A stretch of DNA of 64,000 nucleotides, taken from positions 7,763,001 through 7,827,000 of the forward strand of contig OX387202.1 in the NCBI GenBank assembly GCA_947561715.1, given 5' to 3'. How positions within the stretch are numbered: position 1 is the stretch's first letter; each line of letters opens with the position of its first letter. The stretch comes from Ascidia mentula. Its lineage: Eukaryota > Chordata > Ascidiacea > Phlebobranchia > Ascidiidae. Under the pieces are notes generated by a model. That model was not told where the DNA came from, did no database searches, and saw only the letters and a list, made by a program, of their open reading frames with translations. A program made the position numbers and the translations under genes. Positions 43,901 to 62,574 of the stretch are shown piece by piece.

Positions 43901-45187
43901 TTTTGTACCAACACATACCAGTCATGACAACTCCAGCGTCTACGCCAGCGCGACAATAACTGTCATGTTCGACAGAGCAACAAACGTGCCACCAGTTAAC
44001 ACGAAGGAACTTTTGGACAAGATTGTTCTCTTCCGGCCAGCAATTGTTGGAAACTATTCAGGCTCTTGGTCAAACAATTACACATTAGTCATCGATCTAC
44101 ATGAAGTGCATAACAAATTTAAATATCTCACCTTAAAATTCCGAAACAACTCGTTTGCTGATGGAAATTCTTTGCCTCCATCTCTGGTGGACAATATTAA
44201 CTGCTTTGGAATTTCAGCTTGTGACAAAAGCAAGGTGCCTGTCGGAATTTGCGATTCATCTGGAATGTCTTGTCGCTTGCAAGCTGAAATAACACTAAGC
44301 CAGATACCTGATAGCGAACGTGAATACGAATGGTGGTGGCTGTTGGTCATGGGGTTAATCTTACTCGGGTCTCTTGCAATAAATGTTTGGCTGGGAAAAA
44401 ACAGTTACCAAGCAGGACAAAATGATATCAAACCATACCAACATAACTGCGGTAAAAACAGCGGTTTAGATTATAACGTACAAGTTTTGCAAAAAAATGT
44501 TTTTTAGATGAAACTACCTGCAATTTGTCTCCGCAGCGTCATCCTCATCGAGTTGGTTGGTGCCAGTGTAGCCAAACCGAGGTACTATTAAAAATATGTC
44601 GGTAATATTTAAATTTGTTTCTAAATTCATTTCAACAGACTTTAGATGATTCATTGTGGAGTCAATCATCAAAAACTGCCTTTTGTTTTGAAAGAGACTT
44701 CGAAACATTTATACAACCAAATGAAAGAGCAACGCCCAGCGAAATATCGTCTGTATTTTCAATGTTGGACATGACCCAGTCCAATGCTGGTTATAAATCT
44801 TCTATAAATAAAGAACTCCATGTAACTGATGCTGCAATTGACACTAACACTACTTCATCTCAAGCTTCTCTAAAATGTCCTGCAACCTCACACGGCCTAA
44901 GTTTTGACGAAGTGGTACCTAATCCAAAAACAACACACAATAGTGCCTTGGCGCGGTGGCACAATGCAGTGTCGATGATTTGTCAACAGCTTGGCGATGG
45001 TTCAGCGAGTTTACTCGAACATTGTGCTGACCAAAACAAAGTAATGTCTCGGTCTACCCACAAGACGCACTTCGCGAAAAACCGAGAAAGCCAATGTTGT
45101 AATGAATATGGTGAATGGCCAATGTCGCGCCGTTCTGTTTCAGGCTTACCAATATCTGTCAGATTCTCTGACACTGACCAACCATGA
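34939..45187 (+). CDS. Large type I membrane protein with cadherin-like tandem-95 domains, about 1,744 aa
   Basis: Model of 18 exons, in phase: 34939-35325, 35416-35605, 35656-35878, 35937-36087, 36264-36414, 36562-37067, 37383-37573, 37676-37849, 37927-38132, 38190-38675, 39211-39392, 39591-39903, 40020-40303, 40364-40522, 42442-42598, 42709-43016, 43860-44477, 44639-45187. The N-terminus (MLVSFRCLIVLVVGQ) is a signal peptide; RHKR at 98-101 could be a furin site. Extracellular repeats carry DVNDAP, NGSWQYSTNGAKSW and IRFHPNKNFNG, the hallmarks of cadherin-like/VCBS 'tandem-95' domains, plus YEAAINALTYKNSDPEP-type units. Many N-glycosylation sequons. The helix WWWLLVMGLILLGSLAINVWL (about 1,514-1,534) precedes a 210-aa cytoplasmic tail. 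Function unknown; adhesion or receptor role is inferred. Less certain: exon 6 end (37,046 possible), the GC donor at 38,676, and the donor at 44,478. Confidence 0.8.
40683..40730 (-). ncRNA. Hammerhead-ribozyme-like core in Penelope repeat (left copy)
   Basis: On the minus strand: CTGATGA (complement of 40,716-40,722), then a possible stem II GGTC...GACC, then GAAAC (complement of 40,691-40,695) followed by GTCGTCC. This order and spacing match the hammerhead core reported from Penelope-like elements. Stems I and III were not modelled. Confidence 0.7.
40960..42099 (-). pseudogene. Penelope-like reverse transcriptase with GIY-YIG endonuclease remnant
   Basis: Minus-strand reading from 42,099. 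Visible are YGLPKIHKP, a motif A region VSFNVISLFTDV, FGPAMGSPLS, and the catalytic YVDD in RSYVDDTCVVV. A GIY-YIG part follows: RGVIYRV in one frame, then after a deletion EYIGETGRALQTRIKEHQRD in another, ending near 40,960. The expected motif A aspartate is replaced by asparagine (FNV rather than FDV), and at least one frameshift separates the two domains, so the copy is inactive. The N-terminal third is missing. Confidence 0.9.
42262..42310 (+). ncRNA. Decayed hammerhead-like core in Penelope repeat (right copy)
   Basis: Plus strand: CTGATGT at 42,267-42,273 in place of CTGATGA, stem II weakened to GTTC...GACC, and GAAAC at 42,294-42,298. It mirrors the left copy but the changed core base and stem mismatch suggest loss of activity. 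Confidence 0.6.
43275..43775 (-). mobile_element. Second Penelope-like 3' fragment, head-to-head inverted duplication
   Basis: Lies in the next intron of the membrane-protein gene (43,017-43,859). The minus-strand frame 43,628-43,308 has RMNGHKNDVRHNNTEKSVVA and INDGLNGDWGFMSHY, resembling the endonuclease-like C-terminal end of Penelope-type elements. Bases 43,275-43,470 recur in reverse complement at about 43,570-43,775 (shared GGCATCGTCGTGTTGCG and CCCATCGTTGATGGCG), forming a large hairpin with a central unpaired segment. No reverse transcriptase remains. Confidence 0.65.
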
Positions 45188-45499
45188 ATTTTCTGATATT
45201 GTATTTATAACAAGACCGTGTGCTCACGTCGGCGCAACAAAAGAGGCTGACAATACTATTGTTAATTATGTAGTAGCTCTGTAATTCCTGACAAAATGCT
45301 GCTTATTCTTGTAAAACTCAAATTTGTTTGTATTTGTACCAGAAACGAGATTCAATTCGAATCGATAAGTTAAATCACAATAATCCTAAATAATATTTGA
45401 AGTCGACAAAGATGTATGCCACTAAGCATTTTATCTGCAATTTACCATCGAGATGTTTGACTGAAAATGTTAATTGCATTTCAAATTTGCATGTGACTG

Positions 45500-45505
45500 A
45501 ATAAA
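45500..45505 (+). terminator. Polyadenylation signal AATAAA after membrane-protein gene
   Basis: About 310 bases after the stop at 45,187. Confidence 0.5.
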
Positions 45506-47923
45506 CGATCAAGTTAAATTGAAGAAACTAATAACTTGTAACGAAGAAACTAATAACAAACTTAGTTCTTTTACTAAACAGATGGGTTGTAAGCTTTACC
45601 GCCAAAAAATGTTTAAACTATGACGGCTTTATTTTTGCGGCAAACGGAAACACAGCTAAATTTTCTTTGAACTTTCTCATCGGCTTTGACCACGTTTGTA
45701 ACAATATTAAATGTACCACAAGGGGTAGATACTCAAACCACCTTAGGGACGGTCGATGGGGATTTCCCCGGTTCGTGCGTAAGCGGAACCTGCAATTGTT
45801 TTTGTTTTCGAGTGTGCCCCAGGATGCCTGTGCTGAAGTAATGGAATTGTGACGCAATCATGAAGTGGATTGCGAGTAGTTGGATGGCTAAAATGGTTTA
45901 TGTTTGCAGTGAAAAGACACTCAAGGCAAAAAAACATAGCCTGCCACAAGAAGACTATATAAAGTTATTTTATTGGGTCTTGCTACGTTTATTCTGAGTA
46001 AAACTGTAAAAATCAATCAGACAGACAGCTCTAAAGATGTTTAATGACAGAAAAATATGTTTCGCCTTAAAAAGGGTCTAGGTGGCTTAGGTTCACTGAT
46101 CCAGTATAGTTTGTATTATTTTTTTAATCTGTATTCTTTGACTAAATTTATAGGTCTAGATTATCAGGTATTATTTTGCCCAAAAAAAAACAAGTCAGAG
46201 GAAAAATTTACAAACGAGCTTCAGGATTTCCATATGAAGGGAGCAAAGTTTTTGTACCAACCTTCTCAAATTTATATCATTTGACTATAGTGTCTCTGGT
46301 GAAAATAATTAATGTTCAAAGTTCAATATTGTTGAAAGTTTTAAGATGCTTGATAATAAAACAAAAATATATGACATCTGTAAACAATAACCAAACAAAA
46401 AGTAAACAGCATAATTTATTTCAGTATAAATTCAAAATACATATATGTCTTGCTGGCATCAGAGAGTAAATGAGAAATTAACAACATGAAACGCGAAGCC
46501 TCTTCGAAAATACATTTTTTGCTTCAAAAACTCATCTCTGTCTCCAGGGCGCTTATGTGTAGCACAACCCTCCTACAACTTCCGACTACCAGGTGTGTTA
46601 AGACACGCACAATAAAGATAAGAACACGCGGGTAAAAGATAAAACCACCTTGACTGAAATATGTCACATTGCATAAATTTGCGTGCAGTGCATATTCTTG
46701 ATGTCTTTACAAATAATTTTGTCTGTAGTGCTGAATTGTTTCAAGAGTAAGTTGCCTCACATCATTTCGACCTTCTGCTATCTGACAATGTACATTGTTT
46801 GCAGAATTGCCTGTAGTAAGTAATAAAGGGCAAGAAAGATTAAGAAAAAAATGGTTTTTGGAATCATTATAGTGCTAACTTTAACATACTAAAAATTCAG
46901 TTCGAAACTCTATGCGCGTCTTAAGTAAATCCAAGTTATTTGCAAATTGTAAAAACAAAGACGTATCTTAGAACTAAGATTTTAACATTTTGTGAACGCA
47001 AGCTGATAGACAAATTAAAAGCGCATGGACGACCCAAACAAATATTGCTGGACACTCTGACATCACCGCAACAACTCGACAATGTTGCAAATTTCATATC
47101 TGTCCAGCCATGTGATAGCGGTTAGCAAATCAACTTGACAGAAGTAGTTGTTATCGATCGAATACCTGTTAAACCAAATAAAATTCCAACTCAGTAAACT
47201 CTGAAGTCACATCCATTTATGAGGAACTTCCAATTGTTTTCCGTTGCTAGTGTACCAGTAGCTTATATAACTCCCGGAATAATTTTACGTCATAACGTTT
47301 GCAGAGATTACCGAATACACTGCAGATTTTGTTTACCACCTATTTTGTATAAACATTTCTCCAATCTGGACTCAAGACTTAATTACCTGCCGTATTCTGT
47401 TGACGTGAATCAAATAATTTCCTTTTTACGACTTTGCTGTGCTATTTTCCCGAGCACCTATTTCGCTGACGATTACTCACATCAGTATAATACCTCACAT
47501 ACTGTTCTTGTGTTAAATTACCGCAACTGTTGCATAACATCACGTGACTAAACCAACCAATAATCTTCGGATAGCCCAAGTATAAATAGTCATGTGCGCA
47601 TGTTAATTCGGCTCGTATACCGTAATCGATTCTGTTCGGCTATTCGCCGGCTTGGGATTTATGTCCGCAGCTGTTTATTCGGATTCCACTGTTTGCTGGT
47701 GCACACATAACTTTATCGTTTCTTGACGAATTTCGATGAATCTCTAGCGATTGGCATGAACTTTCTGAAAATTTAAAATACTTAAAGCGAACAGTAACAT
47801 GCAGTGATATTCGGTTTGAATAAATCGGTTTGAAATATGTCCACAGGTCCGCCAACTGAACCTACACCAAAGAAAAGTTCAACTAACAACTTTCTCAACG
47901 ATACCTAACTTATTTAAAATGTT
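45506..47923. other. Intergenic stretch, no supported gene
   Basis: Only short frames without recognisable domains. About 60 bases near 45,720-45,775 resemble 61,607-61,665 (GGGTAGATACTCAAACCAC versus GGGTAGACACTTAAACCAC). A TATA-like GTATAAATAG occurs near 47,580 but no gene follows it clearly. Confidence 0.5.
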
Positions 47924-48409
47924 GTGGCAACACGCATGTTTTCCCTGGCCTAGTTCAGACCATGCCGCATGTTTCCTGAAACTCAACATTGGAACACCAC
48001 ACAGAAAGGACGCAAGCAGAGTTAAGCTTTCCTGCAAGAATTTCCACAAGCTTTCTGGCATCCTGCTGGACAACATATTTTTTCTGACACTTCGTTATAA
48101 AACATTTCGTAATCCTTGGACAGTCTTTCTCATTCTCTCTCGAACCTGCTATTTCTCGCCATCGCGCTGTGACATTCCCACGATCTTTTGATAGTAATTC
48201 GCTGCAATTCAGTCACGTGATAAACTCTAGTTAAACGCTCTTGGAACTAATTTAACCTTACACCGCCTGGCATTGCAGACATGTGTTTCCATTAATAAAT
48301 ATAAGTCTGCTCACGGAGTTTTAGATTTAGTAGTCTGCAGCAAGAACACGCAAGCAGACTTTAGCATTAGCACATCTGCAGCCAACCGGGAATCAAGTGG
48401 TACGCTGCA
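47924..48409 (+). mobile_element. Solo LTR, 486 bp
   Basis: Begins TGTGGCAACACGC and ends TACGCTGCA, the TG...CA ends of an LTR. Contains a TATA box (TATAAAA, 48,096-48,102) and AATAAA (48,294-48,299) in promoter-to-polyA order. Its full length is shared with 59,256-60,573. Flanking 4-mers ATGT/ATAT match at three of four positions. No internal retrotransposon region is attached. Confidence 0.8.
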
Positions 48410-48759
48410 ATATCTACCCATCGAATATTAATCATAACCACCATGAAAATACACTTTTTAGTTTAGCTCATAACTTTTTACGAGGATCTACGCCCCAAAC
48501 TAAACCTATACCGTTGAAAATGCATCATCAGTGCCAAAGGAGGTTCATTTTTATGTTGAAATTGTATCTCTATCTGCCCTGTTAATTGGTAGGCCAGTTT
48601 TGCTTACTCATGGAGAGCACCACACTCATTCTGGCAAAATTATTAAGCCTACTGGCCATATTTCAAAAGGTACAATGTGCATTTAGAAAACAAATGTTTG
48701 TGTAATTGGAAAAATAACACTAAGTAGTCATTTAAACTAAGGGGAGGTACCAAAACACC

Positions 48760-49340
48760 CGCGATTTTTAAAATTATTTTGCAGGTGTTGGAGAAAAGTT
48801 TTGACACGTAGCAACATCTGTGTTATTCAAAGTATTCTGCTAAAGGTTAGGCGAAATTGAACCAAAATTTCAAGTGATTGAAAGGAAAATTATATCAATT
48901 ACAGTTTAGAATTATGCGTTTGTAACAGGTTCAAGTCACCCAACGAACATGATCCCTTTTGCGCTATTTAGCTATAGGTTGCGTAACGGAAAAATATCTG
49001 CTGTTATTCAAACTATTGTGCTGAAAGTTCTATGAAGTTCATTCAAAATTTTTTGTGATGGTTGAAAAGGAAATTTTATTCTCCACATAGCGTATTCAAA
49101 CAATTTTGAATTATGCGCTTGGAACATGTACAAATCACTCCTCGAACATGGCCCATTTTACGTTGTTCCGCTATAGGCTGCGTAACGGAAAATATTCAAG
49201 TATTCTGCTAACCGTTCTCAGAAGTTGTGTCAAAATTGTTCAGTTAAATAAAAGTTTTATCCTCTTACAAAGTGATCCATACCATTGGGAATTATAATCG
49301 AAACAGGTTGAAATCACCCCTTGAACATCTCCCGGCGTTA
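48760..49340. repeat. Degenerate tandem repeat of about 190 bp, three copies
   Basis: GAATTATGCG-type motifs followed by an AACA(T/G)GTTCAAGTCACCC-like block occur near 48,909, 49,109 and 49,290. TATAGGTTGCGTAACGGAAAA occurs in the first two. Confidence 0.7.
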
Positions 49341-49564
49341 TCTCAAAGCCCTGCAAATAATTTCAAAGCTCGTGGATGTTTTTGTATCTCTTCTTTGCTT
49401 AAATGCCTTATCAGGGTTTGATTGACGTGGATTTGTATGCCCGTTGCGATTCTGCTTTCAAGCATTCATTTCCAACTACACAAATAATTGTGTTTTTAAA
49501 TGATTGTTGTACCTTTTGTAATATGCTAAAACGGCTTTATTATTCTGCCTCTACGAGTGTGATA

Positions 49565-50018
49565 CAGGGTTGCCATTTGGCCCTCTTCACGGCCAAGCCG
49601 TTTGAAAATCGGCCTGGCCGCGAAAAAATCGTTTGGCCGTAAGGCAGATATTTGGCCGAATTTCACTTGGTACTATATAAATCCACAAAAGGCATTGCTG
49701 GTTTCAGGTTATCAATAGATTTGTGGACGATTGTGTTGTCATAAATATGTCTCCGAAAAATTGTTACGTTATAAACTAATCTTGACTGAGTTGGTAAAGA
49801 ATTATGCTCCAATCGTAATGTTTTAGCAACATAACCGGTTTTGAAACCACTGATAAGCATATAGATAACAGTGTTTAAAACATACAATTTACGAATTTAT
49901 TTCCGGCTATATAGTCGTTTCTGTAGAAATTATCAAACTTATAACGTGATTTGGCCGAATTTTGGCCTAAGAGAAAAAAAAATTGGCCGTGAAGTGTTTT
50001 GACCATCTGGCAGCCCTG
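49565..50018. mobile_element. 454-bp hAT MITE with exact target duplication
   Basis: Ends CAGGGTTGCCA and TGGCAGCCCTG, with exact 8-bp duplication GTGTGATA at 49,557-49,564 and 50,019-50,026. The GGCCGAAT/TTGGCC motif recurs several times near both ends. Non-coding. Confidence 0.95.
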
Positions 50019-50026
50019 GTGTGATA

Positions 50027-50797
50027 CTGTAGATAGTGTAGAATTATAAGTGTTTCGGCTGTGTGGGTGTTGGAATGATGTATATACGGTTCTTATCTGC
50101 TCCATATCTTAAGGTTTTCTACTGAAGGCTTTACAGAGTAACTGTGCAGTCTTTTTCCGGGTTATTTATTTGCGTCAATACAACAGGTCAGTCCGTCGTG
50201 CTGATCAACACTATTGCCTTTACCATCGCCGAACATCTCGCCATTTACCTTGTAACACAACGTAGGCAGTAGGCACATTATACAAGAAAGAAAAGTCACT
50301 TTACTTGTTATAATATGACTCGCCTTCAAGCCAGGTTACACAGTGCTAGAAACTGGTTCTGCAGTGACACGCATTTACGCATACCTAGCAAGGCACGAAC
50401 TTAAACAATGACAACAACGTGTCAGGGGAAAAGTTGAAAACATGCTTCAGGGCAGTTACGGTTCTTTGGTTTTAAAATCCAAGTAACTATAATATATTTT
50501 ATGAATGAAGTATTAACATGTTCGCTACAATACTAAAGCACCGGTACACAGCCTGGTGGCTACTTCGATTACGCACACCTAAACGGTAATATTCACACAG
50601 ATTTCTATATTGCACAAAGACTTATGTGCAGATGAAGTGTGCCGACCAAGCTCGGGTGGCTGGCTTTTGACTGGCTGGCTGTGTTCCGGTGTTTAAGTAC
50701 TTTCCAATAAGGGCTGGCGGAGTTAATTGAAATCGTAAAATTGCATATTTTTGTATTTTAGGATCAGATTATATGTATAATATAATAATACAAAGTG
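50027..50797. promoter_or_regulatory. PSMC6 upstream region, no defined motif
   Basis: 770 bases between the MITE and the PSMC6 start codon. No clear TATA box; AT-rich ATATGTATAATATAATAATA lies just before the ATG. Confidence 0.35.
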
Positions 50798-57701
<6,904 letters not shown>

Positions 57702-58188
57702 TGCGGTCTAATTGTATTTTGTTTGTGCTAAAACTTTGTCAGAACTTGCATGTGGAAATTTGGCATTACTTTGACTTCACAAGAGAAAATTTAGTTGGAA
57801 TCCTATTTGCCCCTTTTCTCTTTGAAAATTTGTTTGTTGTCCAAATAATTTGTTTGAAAAACAGTGATATTTCAACAAACCTATATTCATATGTTTCATA
57901 AATTTTGGTAATACACAAAAAAATTCATTCAATAGCTCCAGGTACAACTGTACAAGTTTCTAACGTAACTAGGATCAACAACTATACTTCTGAAGTCCCT
58001 GGTCCACTTTCAGAATAGAGGGAACACTTCACAAAGCAATCAGTGATGCATGGGGGTCAATTTGAATGTTGAATGGGCACATGTGCTGTTAGTAGGGCGG
58101 GTTTTGAGTTTAGAAAATTAGAAGAAAAATTAAACTAAAAAGGCAGCTCAAACTTCAGGCTATATTTACAGAAAAATTAATCGTTTAA
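57702..58188. other. PSMC6 3' flank, no gene seen
   Basis: AT-rich sequence without a supported coding region; includes any PSMC6 3' UTR. Confidence 0.5.
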
Positions 58189-59013
58189 GGACCTATATGG
58201 GTATTAGATAGGAGAAATCCTGTGTTCAAGGCCCTCGGCTGTAATGCATCCAGCGACTGTTCCGCTTGTTTCCCAATGACAGTTGATGGGTCTTGTGACT
58301 TACATAAGGACCTGAAATTCTACAAAGTTAAAAAAAAAAAAATTGCTCCTGGATGAGACTGTACAGAGCAAGGACTTTTTGGGCCTCCTGGAAGATCATA
58401 TGACCAACAGGGGGGTATACCCAGCCCTTGGGGGAGGGCATTGACACTTTTTCAGCAACTAAATTTGATGCCATCGCATAGAGAAGAGTTGGAATTTTTA
58501 AAAAAATGCAAATGAGTGGGTAGTTGAACGATTCATATTTCTGCAAAATCCAGTTCCATTTTTGGTTGCTCTTTTAACCAAAATATTGAGTAACCAGGGG
58601 GGCAAATGGCCCTAGGGGGGTGGCTAAACCATTTTTTCGGAGACTAATTTTGATCAAAATTTGTAGATATGAAATGGATCTTTCATAAAATCACAAATGA
58701 TTGGACACTTAAACGATTCATTTTGCCACAAACACACCCTGATTTTTTTGCTCCATTTTCAACATAAATTTCAGCAGCACCCACCAGCAAGTTACTACCT
58801 AATTGGAATAGCTCAAAACCACACTAAAACTGCCCCAAACACCCTAAAATTCGCCATGACAACAGCACGCACATGTGCGCTCATTCAACCGTAAATTTAA
58901 CTTAATTGCGTCACTGCTTTGCTTGGTGATGCATGACTTTGCATTGTGACACAGGTTTACACGGTGGGCATTTCCCAGCACCAAAACTAATTTTCATAGA
59001 AATACAAATATGC
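58189..59013. mobile_element. Probable MITE related to the insertion at 59,411
   Basis: Shares a long non-coding right half with 59,411-60,242 (ACTGCCCCAAACAC, TGCGCTCATTCAACC, CATAGAAATACA). Ends read GGACCTATAT and ATATGCGTCC, an imperfect inverted repeat. The left boundary is approximate and no clear target duplication was found. Confidence 0.55.
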
Positions 59014-59255
59014 GTCCTTCAGGTAGTGTTTCCCTATTGTTCCATAAAGATTAATGGTCGCGACCCAAATTTGGTCGCCTGAAAATTATGGGTCGCTGGT
59101 TATTGCGAGTGAAGCACAAATTTCCGAAATATGTTTTCTGATATGTTTTTTTTAATTCTGTTTACATAGAATTCAATGGCCGGTAAATGTGGAATAAAAC
59201 GTTCATTTGATGAATAATCAGCTTTTTTGAAACTCAGTTTTACGGAAGTAGATGG
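59014..59255. other. Short intergenic gap
   Basis: Contains ATGGTCGCGACCC near 59,052, a palindromic motif common in small hAT-like elements; ends were not defined. Confidence 0.4.
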
Positions 59256-60573
59256 TGTAGCAACACGCCTGTTTCCCTACTTAATTCTTTACACATTTGG
59301 AACACATACGGACCGAAGACTGCAGACGGTGTTAAGCTTTCCTGCCGGAGCTTCCACAGGCTTTCTGGCATCCTGCTGGACAACACATGTTTTTGACACT
59401 TTGTTATAAAGGCCGCATCTCACAATTAAATCCTAAAAATTGAGTTTTAGAAGTCATTTGTCATTGTGCACCTGGTTACAGTTTCTCTTGATTGCCAAAA
59501 ACAATTGCTGGGTCTGATGACTCATGAAGGGGGACTACTATTGCTGAACAGAAAAAAAATTGATTGCAGCTGCATTAAGACAGCACATTGGGGGGTTTTG
59601 CAAAGGCTAACTGCTAAATTGTCAGTCCTAGGGGGGTGTACAAACAGCCCCGGTGGGGCCCCAAGACAATTACAAGACATCTAATTCTTCATGAATTGTG
59701 TAGAGGAGGGTTGGTGGCTTCACTTAATCGCAAATGGAGGTAACTTTCTGTGATTCATTTTTTCACAAAACAAACCTACACATTTTTCAGCTTTTTTGGC
59801 CAAAATAATGGCCAACACAGGGTCAAAATGCCCCCGGGGGAGCAGTTTAAGTAGTTATTTCCATTATAAATTTGGCCACAATTCCTTGCCAAGGGTCGGC
59901 ACTAACAGAAAATCACAAATTGAACATACTTTCTGTGATTCATTTTTTCACAAAATCAACCTCAATATTTGGGTAGTTTTTCAGCTACATGTACAACAGC
60001 ACCCTCTACCAATTTACTGCCTGACTAATAACCCTGAAAACCAAAGTAAAACTGCCCCAAACACGCTGAAAATCGCCCTGGCAACAGCCTGTTCATCTGC
60101 GCTCATTCAACCAAAACACTGGCGCCCATGCATGACCCATTGCATTGTTACACACAATTTTACTCTGTTACGCAGGACAGAGTTCGAGAAGGGCAATTCC
60201 CAAACGGGAAAGTCTTTTCCATAGAAATACAGAGATGCGGCCTAAAACGCCCATTTTGTAATCCTTCGACAGTCTAGGCTAGTCTTGTCTACTCTCTTAG
60301 TCGCTCGACCTCTCTCGGCCCTGTTGTTATTCTCGCCATCGCGCTGAAAACGTTCGCACGTTCTTTTAATAGTTAATTCGCTGCAATTCAGTCACGTGTT
60401 AAACGCGCTTGAAACAAATTAAACTTAAGCCACCTGGCATTTGCAATCGTGCCTTTCAATATAATAAACAAGTCTGCCACGGAGTCGAACTTAGTAACCT
60501 ATACAGCAAGAACACGCAAGCAGACTTTAGAATCAGCTAAGCAGCGATTAGGGAATCCTATTGGTACGCTGCA
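59256..60573 (+). mobile_element. Solo LTR, second copy, split by a MITE
   Basis: Begins TGTAGCAACACGC and ends TACGCTGCA, with exact 4-bp duplication ATGG at 59,252-59,255 and 60,574-60,577. Sequence outside 59,411-60,242 matches the solo LTR at 47,924-48,409. The TATA box (59,405-59,410) is directly abutted by the nested insertion. Confidence 0.85.
59411..60242. mobile_element. 832-bp MITE nested in solo LTR
   Basis: Ends GGCCGCATCTC and GAGATGCGGCC form an exact 11-bp inverted repeat. TAAA lies on both sides (59,407-59,410 and 60,243-60,246), while the paralogous LTR at 48,096 has a single uninterrupted TATAAAAC. This fixes both limits. No transposase; superfamily not assigned. Confidence 0.9.
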
Positions 60574-60577
60574 ATGG

Positions 60578-62574
60578 TAAACCAAAACGTGTAGTAGCCT
60601 ATTCAAAAAGTTCTCTCAGCAGAATCAATGAAGGAAAACAAACTGCTACGATATTTCCGCATAAGTCTTTAAAATTGTGTTAGCCAACCAGTCGAGTTTC
60701 TCGAAACCAAATTAAATAGGTAAAGGAACTGATGGACAAAAAAATGTCATGAAAGCATTTACAGTAGAAAATAAATCGGCTGTTTCCTCTTCGTTCGTTG
60801 CTTCTTCCATTTTGCTCTTTCATTATTTATCGGAGGTAAACTAGTTGACAAAAACAATCGCCAGTTAACAAAACTTTGAACGCGGGGTACCCTGCCACCA
60901 TACGAGGCAGCGGAATGATTTTTTTTAACGTTATAGATAATAGGCTGACCTTTCCAACGATATCAAAGTTATGAAACAATAACATATTAATATTCGGATA
61001 TAAATATGATATGCGTATTATGTCGGCCTGAACTTTTTAACCCTACACATTCTACGCGCATATACCTTTTAAAAGATATGAAAATAGTTGGGAAACGCGG
61101 TGGGGCACTTGCAGAAATAGGAATTGATATTTACAAAATATGAAAAAAATATCGATTTTGCTTCAATAACTTTTGTTGTTGTTACATTTAATTCACAACC
61201 AAACGAAAGCATGTAAATTTAATCAAGCTTTTCAAAAATATTAAACTTGTCTGAAAACACAGAAGACGGCCGAAAGCCCAGCCGAATACAAGCGCTCCAC
61301 ACTCGTTAAAGAGGCGCACGGGCGTATGCTACGCTCGCGACGGTTTCTGTGTTGCCCCGATCTAACATCACATAGAGTTTATTAAAAAAACAAAAAAAAA
61401 ATAGTTGATTAACTCAAATTAAAAAACTTGCCGCACGACTTTGAGCCTTTTTACCTCCGATCAGATGCGCGGGCGCTCGAGTCAGCGGGTAAGGCCGATC
61501 ACACGTTCCCAAAATCGCTGGCATCCTGGCAAGCGAAAAGTTACATATGCCCTAACGTTTAACAAACTTACCCATCATGGACATAGTGCAAGGTATAGCG
61601 TGAGTACCCTAACGGGTAGACACTTAAACCACATCACGGACGGGCGAAACGGGACCCCCATCGTAGGCATGAGAAAATAATCCAGCCTTCGTTTGGGCAC
61701 AATTGGCATATAGCTCAGTTGCAGGGTTTAAATATGGAAGTGCTTGATCTGCTTTTTTATGTATGCGACATCGGATAACAACTTGTTTTGCCATAATTTT
61801 TTTAAAAAAGGTTGCCATAATTTTTAAGTAACTTTTCAGAGACGGTTGGGTGAGTTTCGCAGCGCTTAGAATGGCGGAACTTGTAGTAAATTGCAAAACA
61901 AAGTAATACAACCATACAGTTCGGCGTGGCATAAAGTTTTTTGTTTATGTGTTTTGTACATGTTTGTTAATTTTTTACTCCCAGAAAAGTTTTCGCATTG
62001 AAATGGATGTCGATCTCACAGAATGCACCCTGACCAATGATAATTAAAAAAAATTGCTTGAAAAATTGCGCCACTTAGTGGATAAAATTATGGTTACTGG
62101 TCTGTCTGTATCCGCATGTGTTTCCAACGGCGTATGAATGGTCGTGGTAGCGGTTCTGCAAAAATAGTTGTGGCCGGCAAAGTTATGTGCGTTTAAAGTT
62201 TTGTCCACTGGAATCTGGAAAAAAAGTTTTGTAACCTTGTGTTTAAGAGTAGCCTTTGTTTTACTATGAGTCAGTCAGGCAGTGTTACATTCTACACACG
62301 TTTTTACAGGTTTAAAATGGAACATGGGCAAGAAATTTGGTACTTAATTTGTATGTTGTTGTTTTAGAACTATAACGTTCAATTAAGCTCATGCAAACAG
62401 GTTTTAAGACAATAAAGACATCACCCCTAAGAACAGTGAAAGGAAACACAAATGTGTGACACACGATAGATTATGTGCAACCAAAATTGCACAAATCACT
62501 GTTTTGAGTTATGCACCTCTCGGTAAAAAGCTTTAGGCCTATCATTAATGTAATGTGTTGTCTTAGGGCTACAT
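60578..62574. other. Intergenic stretch before helicase gene
   Basis: No supported gene. Short frames at 61,441-61,680 and 61,624-61,932 lack recognisable domains. TTAG at about 62,563-62,566, just before the helicase ATG, could be a splice acceptor. Confidence 0.5.

Noticed and set aside
48905..49310. GGTTCAAGTCACCC motifs resembling a tRNA B box
   Set aside because: They recur with a 190-bp tandem repeat and have no accompanying cloverleaf.
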